From a bacterium (lineage in GTDB: Bacteria > Latescibacterota > UBA2968 > UBA8231), in the NCBI GenBank assembly GCA_027593305.1, contig JAQCJA010000132.1:1-10147 (forward strand): a stretch of DNA of 10,147 nucleotides, written 5' to 3'. A program made the translations under genes and the position numbers. Shown here piece by piece: positions 1 through 6,989 of this stretch; positions within the stretch are counted from its first letter, which is position 1, and each line of letters starts with the position of its first letter. Below the pieces are notes generated by a model. The model was not told the DNA's origin. It did not search any database and saw nothing but the letters and a program-made list of their open reading frames with translations.

Positions 1-1601
1 AGGGAGCCGTCGTTGTCGAAATCCAGGAAGAAGGTCACGTAGCCACCCTCCACGGGGAACACGACGCCCGACGCAGGTGCCATATCCACGAATCCAAACT
101 CGCCTGAAACACCCATCCGGTTCCGGTACAGTCGGTTGGGGCCGCCAATGTTGACGCTGTAGATGTCCGGCCAGCCGTCCGCGTCGTAGTCACCGGCGGC
201 GCAGCCCAGGCCCTTCAGGGTATCGGCGACGCCCGCCGTCGAGGCCATGTCGCTGAACGAAACGGCGCCGTTGACACTGTCATTATGGTACAGGTTGTTG
301 GCGCCGCCGTCGGCGATCACACCGTTGGTCACGTAGATGTCGAGACGCCCATCAACATCAAAATCAGCCCACGTCGCCGTGAAGCTGGCCTCGTTACCGG
401 CGACTCCGGCTGCCGGGGCGATATCGGTGAAGCCTGCTTCCCCATCATTTCGATAGAGCGAGTTCGGCGCCACTCCCTCCCAGGCATCCCGCGTGACGAA
501 CAGATCCGGGTCGCCATCGTCGTCGACATCGGCTGCGGATGCGCCCCATCCGCCTCGCTGGTCGGCCAGATTCAGGGCCCGGGTCTGATCGACGAACAAC
601 CCCCCGTCGTTGCGGTAGAGCCCGTGTTCGACATGGATGCCCACACTGAAGAGATCCCAGTCGCCATCGCCGTCGTAGTCCAGCCAACTGCTGCCACGCC
701 CGCGGTCGAGTTTGGCTACACCGACAGAGTCGGCGACATCGACGAAGTGGGGGATCGCCGGCACCGTCGCCGCATCGACGTGGTAGTAGAACTGGTACTC
801 CGGCGGCAGGTCGGTCGCATCGCCCCCCTGACCCTCATGGACCAGCCGCAAGAGCCACAGGGCCTTGAGACGATCGGTGTAGGAGTGGGTGAAGCGGTCA
901 CTGGCGAGGCGCAGAGCCCTGCTGGCGGTCTCGTGGTCCTTGTTCCAGAAGGCTGCCGTGCCGACGAGAAGCTGTAAGTGGCCATCCTCGGGGTAGAGGG
1001 CAGACTGCTGCTGGCCCAGAGAGACAGCCTCCACGTAGTCGCCGCTGCGCAACGTGGCTTCCACCAGCATCCTGCCAGCGACCCGATGCTGTGGAACCCG
1101 ATCAAGGACCTCGAGACAAAGCGCGCGGGCGGCGCCCAGGTCCATGGTGGCAGCCGCCTGCAGCGCCAGTCGGGCCAGCAGCACGCGGGCCTCGATCGAA
1201 GCGGGGTATTCGGTCAGAATCTGACGGGCGGCGGCCTGGGATCGCAGAGACTGGCCAGATGCCGCCAGCAGCCAGGCGCGCAGGACCCTGTACTGCGGGA
1301 GATCATGGGCCTCCGCCGGCAGGGCATCCAGATGCCGGCGCGCCGGTGCCGCATGACCGGTGGCCAGTTGCACCTGCGCCAGACACAGTCCCACCTCGAT
1401 CGGGGCCTGCCCCGTGCGGCCCACGGCCCGCAGGCTGTCCGTGGCTGCCTCCCACTGACCGGAGAGGATCAGCTGTTGCGCCGCCTCCAGACGTGAGAGG
1501 GTGGCCGTCGGTGGGGGGGCATCCTGCGCCCCGCAGCCAACCATGGACGCGGCAACGAGGCACCCTAAAACGAGGCACCCGAAGGCCCATCGGCCGTTCA
1601 T
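1..1601 (-). CDS. FG-GAP/VCBS repeat lipoprotein, CRTAC1/UnbV-like (C-terminus beyond left edge)
   Basis: The frame starts at ATG 1601 and stays open to the window edge, giving 533 codons; the C-terminus is missing. I read the translation through from start to edge without a stop. Residues 1-23 form a lipoprotein signal peptide ending in MVGC with Cys23. Residues about 35-250 are Ala/Leu-rich helical repeats resembling degenerate TPRs. From about residue 290 come FG-GAP/VCBS blade repeats, each with a calcium-binding Asp-rich loop: DYDGDGDWD at 308, DVDDDGDPD at 358, DFDVDGRLD at 413, DYDADGWPD at 471 and DFDNDG at 527. Between them recur LYRND-type motifs typical of CRTAC1-family proteins. 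The family usually ends in an ASPIC/UnbV domain, expected left of the window. The start overlaps the TPR gene stop (TGATG), with GGAG at 1610-1613 eight bases upstream. Likely a surface or periplasmic calcium-stabilised beta-propeller; the partner is unknown. Confidence 0.9.
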   Translation of the reverse strand, partial: MNGRWAFGCLVLGCLVAASMVGCGAQDAPPPTATLSRLEAAQQLILSGQWEAATDSLRAVGRTGQAPIEVGLCLAQVQLATGHAAPARRHLDALPAEAHDLPQYRVLRAWLLAASGQSLRSQAAARQILTEYPASIEARVLLARLALQAAATMDLGAARALCLEVLDRVPQHRVAGRMLVEATLRSGDYVEAVSLGQQQSALYPEDGHLQLLVGTAAFWNKDHETASRALRLASDRFTHSYTDRLKALWLLRLVHEGQGGDATDLPPEYQFYYHVDAATVPAIPHFVDVADSVGVAKLDRGRGSSWLDYDGDGDWDLFSVGIHVEHGLYRNDGGLFVDQTRALNLADQRGGWGASAADVDDDGDPDLFVTRDAWEGVAPNSLYRNDGEAGFTDIAPAAGVAGNEASFTATWADFDVDGRLDIYVTNGVIADGGANNLYHNDSVNGAVSFSDMASTAGVADTLKGLGCAAGDYDADGWPDIYSVNIGGPNRLYRNRMGVSGEFGFVDMAPASGVVFPVEGGYVTFFLDFDNDGS

Positions 1602-3100
1602 CAGGGGGTCTCCAGTGCGGCAAGACGTTGCGCGGCCCGGGTGTGATCCGGATTCAGCGCCAGCGCCCGGATCAGGTGCTCCCGCGCAGCCGGCAGGTCG
1701 CCCGTGTCGGCCAGGATTCGTCCCAGGTGATAGTGCGCCTCGACGTGATCGGGGTTCACCGCCAGGCACTGCTCGATACTGGCGACCGCCTCGCGGGTGC
1801 GCCCCTGTTGGGCATACACCAGACCCAGGAAGTAATAGCCTTCCCGTGCGTCAGGGTCGAGATCGAGAGCCTGGCGAAACTCCTTCTGTGCCGCCGAGAA
1901 CCTGGCCTCGGCGAAATGTGCCCGGCCACTGCCGATGTGGGCGGCAACAGAGGATGGATCCTGTGCCAGTGTCGCCGCAAAGGCAGCCAGGGCCTTGTCG
2001 TGCTCACCAAGCTGCAGCCAGGCCTCGCCCGTCAGATTGTAGACTTCGGGATACTCCGGCCAGAGGGCGGCCACCTGCAACAGTGTCTCAAGAGCTGCCT
2101 GAGGGTGATCATCCTCCAACCGCAGGGCGCCCAGCCGCAGCCAGGCATCGGTGAATCCGGGATCGACCTCGATGGCCCGCGACAGTTCGTCGTCGGCCTC
2201 GTCAAACTGCCCCCGGCGAGCGTAGACCTGCCCCTGATCGAAGTGCCGGCGTGCCTCGGTAAGGCGCTGGAAGTTCTGCCGCGCGGACGCCGCCAGGTGC
2301 TCGTCACCGGCGGCTTCGGCGACACTTGCCAGGATATAGTAGGCGCGGGAATTGCGTGGCGATTGGGACAGTGCCTGCTGCAGGGCGGCGGTGGCGGCAT
2401 CAAAGCGCTCGAGCCGACGCAGTGCTTCCGCCTGTCCCACGAGGGCTGTGCCATCTGCGGGATCGATACGCACCGCCCGTTCATAGGCCAGAGCGGCCTC
2501 GTGCTGGTCTCCCGAGGCGGCGAGCAACTCGCCTCGATAGCGGTGTGCCGCGCCGAGGGAGGCGTCGAGGCGAACTGCCGTGTCAAAGGAACTCAGCGCC
2601 GAGTCGAGGCTGCCCATGGCACGCAGCACCTCACCGCGATGCAGGTGCAGGTCGGCTCGCAGTGGCGCCGTCTGCAGGGCTCGGTCGAAGGCGGCCGCCG
2701 CCTGGGCATAGCGGTTCTGTGCCCGCAAAGACAACCCCTGGGCAACGTAAAGATCGACCTGGTCGAAGCCGAGTTCTGCGGCGCGCGCAAAGGCGGCGAC
2801 CGCCTCGTCATGGCGACCCAGCCGTGCCTGCACCAGACCGATGTTGAAATGAGCGTCGGGCAGGTCCGGCGCCAGTTCCACCGCCTGGGTCAGTGTGTTC
2901 AACGCACGTCGAGGGCTGCCCTGTTTGAGAAACAGGGCGCCGCGGTTGTTGAGGATCACCCCCTGACGATGATTCTCCTGGGTCCGTGTCGACTGGGCAC
3001 CACGTTCGCTGGCTAGGTCGCTCTCGGCCTGAGGATGCTGTTCACAACCCACCGCGGTGACAAGTACGCAGGCCAGCAGCATCGGCACCGAGACACGCAC
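1601..3100 (-). CDS. TPR-repeat lipoprotein
   Basis: This 499-aa protein is almost entirely tetratricopeptide repeats. After the lipoprotein signal (lipobox AVGC, Cys19) and a short polar linker to about residue 44, I count 13 consecutive units of about 34 residues up to residue 484, mostly ending in the Asp/Asn-Pro turn typical of TPRs. Unit 7 (about 249-282) is degenerate and divides the array into six plus six. TPR superhelices bind proteins; no enzymatic motif is visible, so a scaffold or assembly role is inferred. Start choice: GTG 3100 gives an Arg-containing n-region and an 18-residue signal, and begins 4 bases after the upstream stop. ATG 3082 would leave a short, uncharged signal peptide. 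ATG 3148 would overlap the isomerase gene by 44 bases. None of the three has a strong ribosome binding site. The stop overlaps the next start, so the two genes are probably translationally coupled. Confidence 0.93.
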   Translation of the reverse strand: MRVSVPMLLACVLVTAVGCEQHPQAESDLASERGAQSTRTQENHRQGVILNNRGALFLKQGSPRRALNTLTQAVELAPDLPDAHFNIGLVQARLGRHDEAVAAFARAAELGFDQVDLYVAQGLSLRAQNRYAQAAAAFDRALQTAPLRADLHLHRGEVLRAMGSLDSALSSFDTAVRLDASLGAAHRYRGELLAASGDQHEAALAYERAVRIDPADGTALVGQAEALRRLERFDAATAALQQALSQSPRNSRAYYILASVAEAAGDEHLAASARQNFQRLTEARRHFDQGQVYARRGQFDEADDELSRAIEVDPGFTDAWLRLGALRLEDDHPQAALETLLQVAALWPEYPEVYNLTGEAWLQLGEHDKALAAFAATLAQDPSSVAAHIGSGRAHFAEARFSAAQKEFRQALDLDPDAREGYYFLGLVYAQQGRTREAVASIEQCLAVNPDHVEAHYHLGRILADTGDLPAAREHLIRALALNPDHTRAAQRLAALETP

Positions 3101-3104
3101 GATG

Positions 3105-4823
3105 CTACAGCACTTCGACGGGGAGCGCCTCCTGGAGGCGCTCGGCATGAATGGTCACGACGGCAGCATGGGTGTCGCGCAGGTGCTGCAGGAAAGCACC
3201 GAAAGCGCTCTGCTGCCGGCGGCGCAACAACAGCGCCCGCGCCCGCCGCTGGACTGTATCAAAAGGCTCGATGCCACCCTCGTCCACGTGGGCGACGCGG
3301 AAGACCGACCAGCCCCCATCCACTTCGAGGGGCCCCATGAGCACGCCCTTTTCGGCGGCAAGCAGGGCTGGAACGAGTCGTGGGTACAGGGCGACCTCCA
3401 GCGGGTGGTAGTGATGTCGCGCGCCGCGTTTCTTGGCGTCGGCTCGCAGGCTTTGCCCGACGAATTCTGCCAGATCGGCACCCTCCTCGACCAGGCGGCG
3501 AATCTGGTGGGCCTCCGCCTCGGTTCCCAGCAGAAGTTCCTCCGCCCAGACCGAACGCTCGTGGACGAATTGTTCGGGAAAGTCATCGTAGAACTGTCGG
3601 ATTTCGATGTCGGAGACGTCAATGCTCTCCGTCTCCTGACGGCGGATGGTTTCCAGCAGCATGTCTTCGGCCAGTTGCCGGCGGTACTGCTGCAACTCGG
3701 CTTCGTTCACCACGCCCTCATCCAGCGCTGCGTACGCGTACAACCCGGGTGTCAGCACACGCTGGTTCAATACGGCAATGGCACCCTCCCGCTCCGCCAG
3801 GGCTGCAGTGGGCGCGCCGCGACGTATCGACTGTTGGGCCTCCCCGACGGTGACCTGCTCGGTGCCGAAGGAGAACAGCAGATCGTTGCTGAGTTCGAGA
3901 TCCGCCGTGTTGCGCAGGCGATAGGCGTCGACGATCTGCGTCAGGCCCTGTTCGTGCAGAACGACGTCGAATTTCGCCCGCAACAACTCCATCTTCTCTT
4001 CTTCCGCCTGACCGACGCCCTCGGCGTAGAGATCTTCTTCCAGCTGGCTGCGCACCCGGCTCATGGCGGCGGGGCGGTCCTCAACAAACTGCACGACATG
4101 CCAACTGGCACCGGCAGCAAGTGGCGCCGATGTCTCACCTGAAGGCAACTCGCGGAAAACCTGGCGGGGCACGTGCAGCCTTTCGGCAGCCTCGATGTCG
4201 ACGAAACCAAGTTCGCCGCCCTGCACGGCAGAGCGTTCATCGAGGGAGTACTCACGAGCCACGTCGGCAAAGGAGACGCCCGCCTTCAGTGCGGCGACAA
4301 CGGCGTCGATCTCAGCCCGAGTGTGCACGAGAATGGCGTGCAGTTTGCGGTCGCGATCGTAGCCGCGTTCGACGACGCGGCGTTCGATCTCAGCCTTGTC
4401 GATCTGCACGTCGCGCACAACGACTTCGCGCTGGTAGCGTGTCGCCAGGTAGCCTCGCGTGGCGTTGTTCAAGGCGCGGGTCACGGCCCGGGTTGTGTCG
4501 AGGCCAAGCACATGGGCCTCCAGCAGCATGAGACGCCGGTCAACGAGGGATTGCACGTACTGCTGCCGCGCCGCATCTCCTTCGTAGGTGCTCTTGAGTC
4601 CATCCGGGAGCTTCTCGACGAAGGCTCGCAGTTCTGCTGCCGAGATGGGCTGCCCGGCGACTTCGGCAACAACCGGATCCGACGAGTCACAACCAGACCA
4701 GGTGGTGGTGGCTGCGAGCAGAAAGGCCCAGACAGCCAGAGTCCAGACAGGCAGAGTCCAGACAGGTAGAATGGCGCCTGGACGATACCGACGGAACAGC
4801 GAACGGAGGGTGGCGGTGACCAT
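3105..4823 (-). CDS. peptidyl-prolyl cis-trans isomerase, parvulin type (PrsA/SurA/PpiD-like), exported
   Basis: This 572-aa predicted foldase should catalyse prolyl cis-trans isomerisation or chaperone proteins outside the cytoplasm. Residues 1-45 are a long Arg-rich then hydrophobic signal ending in WSGC, a possible but non-canonical lipobox with Cys45. A SurA-N-like segment follows, starting VVAEVAGQPISAAELRAF (51-68). The parvulin domain lies at about 158-250 and shows the family pattern: ILVHTRAE, then GVSFADVAREYS, GGELGFV and VPRQVFRELPSGETS. A second helical segment leads to a weaker parvulin-like domain at about 424-512 (ADLAEFVGQS and KGVLMGPLEVDGGWSVFRV). Start: an upstream extension to 5030 stays open but would overlap the membrane protein gene. 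ATG 4823 gives a clean signal sequence, 55 bases after that gene's stop, with GGAG 13 bases upstream, which is rather far. The h-region contains a 15-bp tandem repeat. The gene lies upstream of two further lipoprotein genes, suggesting it helps fold them. Confidence 0.9.
   Translation of the reverse strand: MVTATLRSLFRRYRPGAILPVWTLPVWTLAVWAFLLAATTTWSGCDSSDPVVAEVAGQPISAAELRAFVEKLPDGLKSTYEGDAARQQYVQSLVDRRLMLLEAHVLGLDTTRAVTRALNNATRGYLATRYQREVVVRDVQIDKAEIERRVVERGYDRDRKLHAILVHTRAEIDAVVAALKAGVSFADVAREYSLDERSAVQGGELGFVDIEAAERLHVPRQVFRELPSGETSAPLAAGASWHVVQFVEDRPAAMSRVRSQLEEDLYAEGVGQAEEEKMELLRAKFDVVLHEQGLTQIVDAYRLRNTADLELSNDLLFSFGTEQVTVGEAQQSIRRGAPTAALAEREGAIAVLNQRVLTPGLYAYAALDEGVVNEAELQQYRRQLAEDMLLETIRRQETESIDVSDIEIRQFYDDFPEQFVHERSVWAEELLLGTEAEAHQIRRLVEEGADLAEFVGQSLRADAKKRGARHHYHPLEVALYPRLVPALLAAEKGVLMGPLEVDGGWSVFRVAHVDEGGIEPFDTVQRRARALLLRRRQQSAFGAFLQHLRDTHAAVVTIHAERLQEALPVEVL
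4728..4772. repeat. three tandem 15-bp units inside the PPIase signal peptide
   Basis: Three consecutive 15-bp units (4728-4742, 4743-4757, 4758-4772) read ccagacagccagagt, ccagacaggcagagt and ccagacaggtagaat on the plus strand. Units 1 and 2 differ at one base; unit 3 differs from unit 2 at two. On the coding (minus) strand they encode a repeated PVWTL/PVWTL/AVW segment in the hydrophobic core of the signal peptide. The length is a multiple of three, so gain or loss of a unit keeps the frame. Confidence 0.9.
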
Positions 4824-4878
4824 GCGGGTTACAGTACTCCAGGTGAAGGGGGCAGGTGCTGCGCCCACAGAAGGTCCA

Positions 4879-6768
4879 TCAGTAGACCGGGACAGCGTTG
4901 CCCACGGTGCCGGTGAAGCTGTCGATAACGAGCCACATGCCACCGACGACGAACTGCCCGAGGACGATCCCCAGGAAAAAGGGACGGGTTTTGGCATAGA
5001 CATTCGGTCCTCCGTACTTGAGGACGACAACTTTGATCATCCAGGCGAGAAACACCGAGAACCAGATGTTGTCCATCGCCCAGCCCGGGCTGACAACGAA
5101 GCCCAGTGGGTGCAGGGGCCACCAGACGAAACGGTGCCGCGCCATCATCAGCAAGGCCATGACGAAGCCCCCCGCGCCCGTCCACAACCATCCGGCAAGG
5201 CTCGGACCCGTCGGGTTGGCCAGTTTCTGTGCGGCAAGCAGGGATGGGTACTCGGCAAACGTGCTGAAGTACTGAGGATGCAGATTCAACGCCCCATCCC
5301 GGTAGGCCAGATGCAGCAGGAACCACGTGGACAGGACGAGGCTGATCGTCAGGGCCAGACCGACACCGATGGCGATGCGGCGGCGGCCCTGACGGACCTC
5401 AGAACTGAGGCGCAGCATGCTCGACAGGGGAGCCAGGAAGTCGCCCGCCCAGGCCAGGGTATAACCTGTGGCAATCATGCCCTGCATGCCGAGGGCCGGC
5501 ACACCGATTCCGGAGATGACGAAACCGGCGGGGATCATCTCCGGTGTGACCGTCGGCAGGCCGGCTTCGGCAACGATACGCGCCAGACCGATGAGGATGA
5601 TCAGGGCCGACAGGACAAAGACGGGGACAACGAGGGCGGGAATGCCGGAACGCCAGAGCCAGTAGCCCATGAAGCCGATGCCGGCAATCAGGCCCAGTAC
5701 GGCGCCCCGGTAGGAGAGGAGCTCATCACTGTCATCGACGTCGGGGGCACGGCCGATCGCCTTGAGAAAGACCTGACGCAGATGACTGCGCGCCGTCCAC
5801 AGGCCAAAGACGACGAGCACGGTGAGGGCCCCCATCATCTGATGCCCCATGATGGCGCCTACCGGGCCGCTGCCTGTCCAGGGCCCCAGTTCTTCCGGAC
5901 TGTGGATGCCGACGACGGTGAAGATGCCCACCTGCACGACGTGGAGCAGGTAGAAGAACCACAGGCTGAAGGAGATGTTGCTGCTGATGAAGTAGGCGAA
6001 ACCGAACATCAGGTAATTCAGCCGCAGGCTGAGAACCAGCGAGTGCCGGAACAGATCGATGCTGGCAACGGGGTTGATCGGCGTGATGAACTGGTAGTAC
6101 GAACTGAGGGCGTTGACGCTGTGGATGAACAGGGGAATGACGAGGCCAAGCCACATCACCGGATTCTTGAAGAAGGGCTTGACGAGATCGGCCCGGCCGC
6201 CGCTTGCGGTCCGGTCGCCGATCATCGCCAGGGGCAATTGCGCCAGGGGAAAGACGAGACGCTCGTGTTCGACCCAGGGGCGGCGCAGAATCACCATGGC
6301 GCACACCAGCGTCAGCCAGAAACCGGCGTAGAACGAGAACCAGCGCAGCAACGGCGGCGCCCACATGTCCCACGGGATCGTCGCCACGCCGCCGACACCC
6401 TCGTAGAACTCCTTCACCGCCGTCCGGTTGTTGACGACCATCCAGTCCGACAGCAGCGGATGGATCAATTCGGCCCAGTTGTTCTCGGGCGTGTCGTAGT
6501 AGAAGGTCCCCGTGATCATCGGCAACAGCATGCCGGTGACGCCACGGGTGGGTATGGCCGTGGCGACGGCCATCATGATGAACACGGTCACCAGTTCCGC
6601 GCGGCTCAGGGCCCAGCTGCGACGGATTACACCCAGCGCAATCTGCAGCGTCAGCAGCAGGATGAAGAGCAGGAAGAACGCCGCTGGCGTGCAGGAACTG
6701 AGGCCCAGACGGGTCCCCTGAACCACCATGCTGCCGTAGGGGATCCCCACGGCGATGATCGCACACAT
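4879..6768 (-). CDS. polytopic membrane protein, DUF6785/DUF6784-type
   Basis: This is a 629-aa integral membrane protein with at least a dozen strongly hydrophobic segments spread over its whole length. It matches what I recall of the DUF6785 (N-terminal) plus DUF6784 (C-terminal) family. Signs include the AELVTVFIMMAVATAIPTRG segment (57-76), the TPENNWAELIHPLL loop (93-106), RPWVEHERLVFPLAQLPL (163-180), the ARIVAEAGLPTV segment (396-407), WWPLHPLGF (549-557) and the PFFLGIVLGQFVVGGMW end (597-613). The family has no established function known to me; its shape suggests a transporter or membrane enzyme. Start: ATG 6768 is the only canonical start, but the frame stays open up to 6849 and encodes a plausible beginning of the first helix, TFRGILVGALM. 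The true start may therefore be further upstream at a non-standard codon such as CTG 6843. No Shine-Dalgarno sequence precedes either. It is the first gene of the minus-strand run, 55 bases from the isomerase. Confidence 0.85.
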   Translation of the reverse strand: MCAIIAVGIPYGSMVVQGTRLGLSSCTPAAFFLLFILLLTLQIALGVIRRSWALSRAELVTVFIMMAVATAIPTRGVTGMLLPMITGTFYYDTPENNWAELIHPLLSDWMVVNNRTAVKEFYEGVGGVATIPWDMWAPPLLRWFSFYAGFWLTLVCAMVILRRPWVEHERLVFPLAQLPLAMIGDRTASGGRADLVKPFFKNPVMWLGLVIPLFIHSVNALSSYYQFITPINPVASIDLFRHSLVLSLRLNYLMFGFAYFISSNISFSLWFFYLLHVVQVGIFTVVGIHSPEELGPWTGSGPVGAIMGHQMMGALTVLVVFGLWTARSHLRQVFLKAIGRAPDVDDSDELLSYRGAVLGLIAGIGFMGYWLWRSGIPALVVPVFVLSALIILIGLARIVAEAGLPTVTPEMIPAGFVISGIGVPALGMQGMIATGYTLAWAGDFLAPLSSMLRLSSEVRQGRRRIAIGVGLALTISLVLSTWFLLHLAYRDGALNLHPQYFSTFAEYPSLLAAQKLANPTGPSLAGWLWTGAGGFVMALLMMARHRFVWWPLHPLGFVVSPGWAMDNIWFSVFLAWMIKVVVLKYGGPNVYAKTRPFFLGIVLGQFVVGGMWLVIDSFTGTVGNAVPVY

Positions 6769-6849
6769 GAGAGCGCCGACGAGGATGCCACGAAACGTGA
6801 CTCTCTGGCTCGATTCGACGATTTCAGCGATGGTTACTGACAGTCCGGT

Positions 6850-6989
6850 TCAAGACAGCACGGGGATTCGGTTGCGACCGAATCTTAAGCCGAATGCCCG
6901 GGTCGGCCAAGAGACACCAGGCGAAATCCAGACCCCGCCCATGGTCGCCCGACCCCGCTGCAGCATCTGCTTTCGTCAACGGGATCTGG
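6850..6989. other. intergenic gap between PLP enzyme and membrane protein genes
   Basis: About 140 bases without a supported gene separate the PLP enzyme stop (6990) from the upstream in-frame stop of the membrane protein frame (TGA at 6850-6852). It contains a perfect hairpin at 6865-6884 and, on the minus strand, a further ATTCGG copy just before it. A promoter for the minus-strand membrane-protein operon is expected here, but I see no convincing -35/-10 pair. Confidence 0.6.
6865..6884. promoter_or_regulatory. perfect inverted repeat, candidate operator or weak terminator
   Basis: GATTCGGT and ACCGAATC form a perfect 8-bp stem around a TGCG loop. On the minus strand, the direction of transcription of both flanking genes, the stem is followed by CCCCGTGC and not a U-tract, so a classical intrinsic terminator is unlikely. 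It lies about 105 bases after the PLP enzyme stop and about 100 bases before ATG 6768, so it could be a regulator-binding site for the membrane protein gene or an RNA hairpin. Confidence 0.5.

Noticed and set aside
1091..3016. 641-codon plus-strand open frame antisense to the TPR gene
   Set aside because: It mostly lies opposite 13 well-formed TPR units. The predicted protein has no recognisable motif or signal and is rich in Arg, Gly and Pro at the start, as expected of a shadow frame.
3101..3148. ATG 3148 as start of the TPR protein
   Set aside because: It overlaps the isomerase gene by 44 bases and puts an Arg/Ser-rich stretch before the signal peptide. GTG 3100 gives a standard lipoprotein signal. 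The choice is not certain.
4824..5030. 69-residue N-terminal extension of the isomerase
   Set aside because: It would overlap the membrane protein gene by about 150 bases, and the Ser/Pro-rich extension would precede and bury the signal peptide.
4588..6840. 750-codon open frame on the plus strand, antisense to the membrane protein and the isomerase N-terminus
   Set aside because: Its translation is low-complexity and rich in Asp, His, Arg, Gln and Gly, with no domain. It mirrors the codon bias of a GC-rich gene on the other strand, which has clear membrane helices.
6865..6884. Intrinsic terminator for the PLP enzyme gene
   Set aside because: The stem is good, but the minus-strand sequence after it is CCCCGTGC with no U-run, and it lies over 100 bases beyond the stop.
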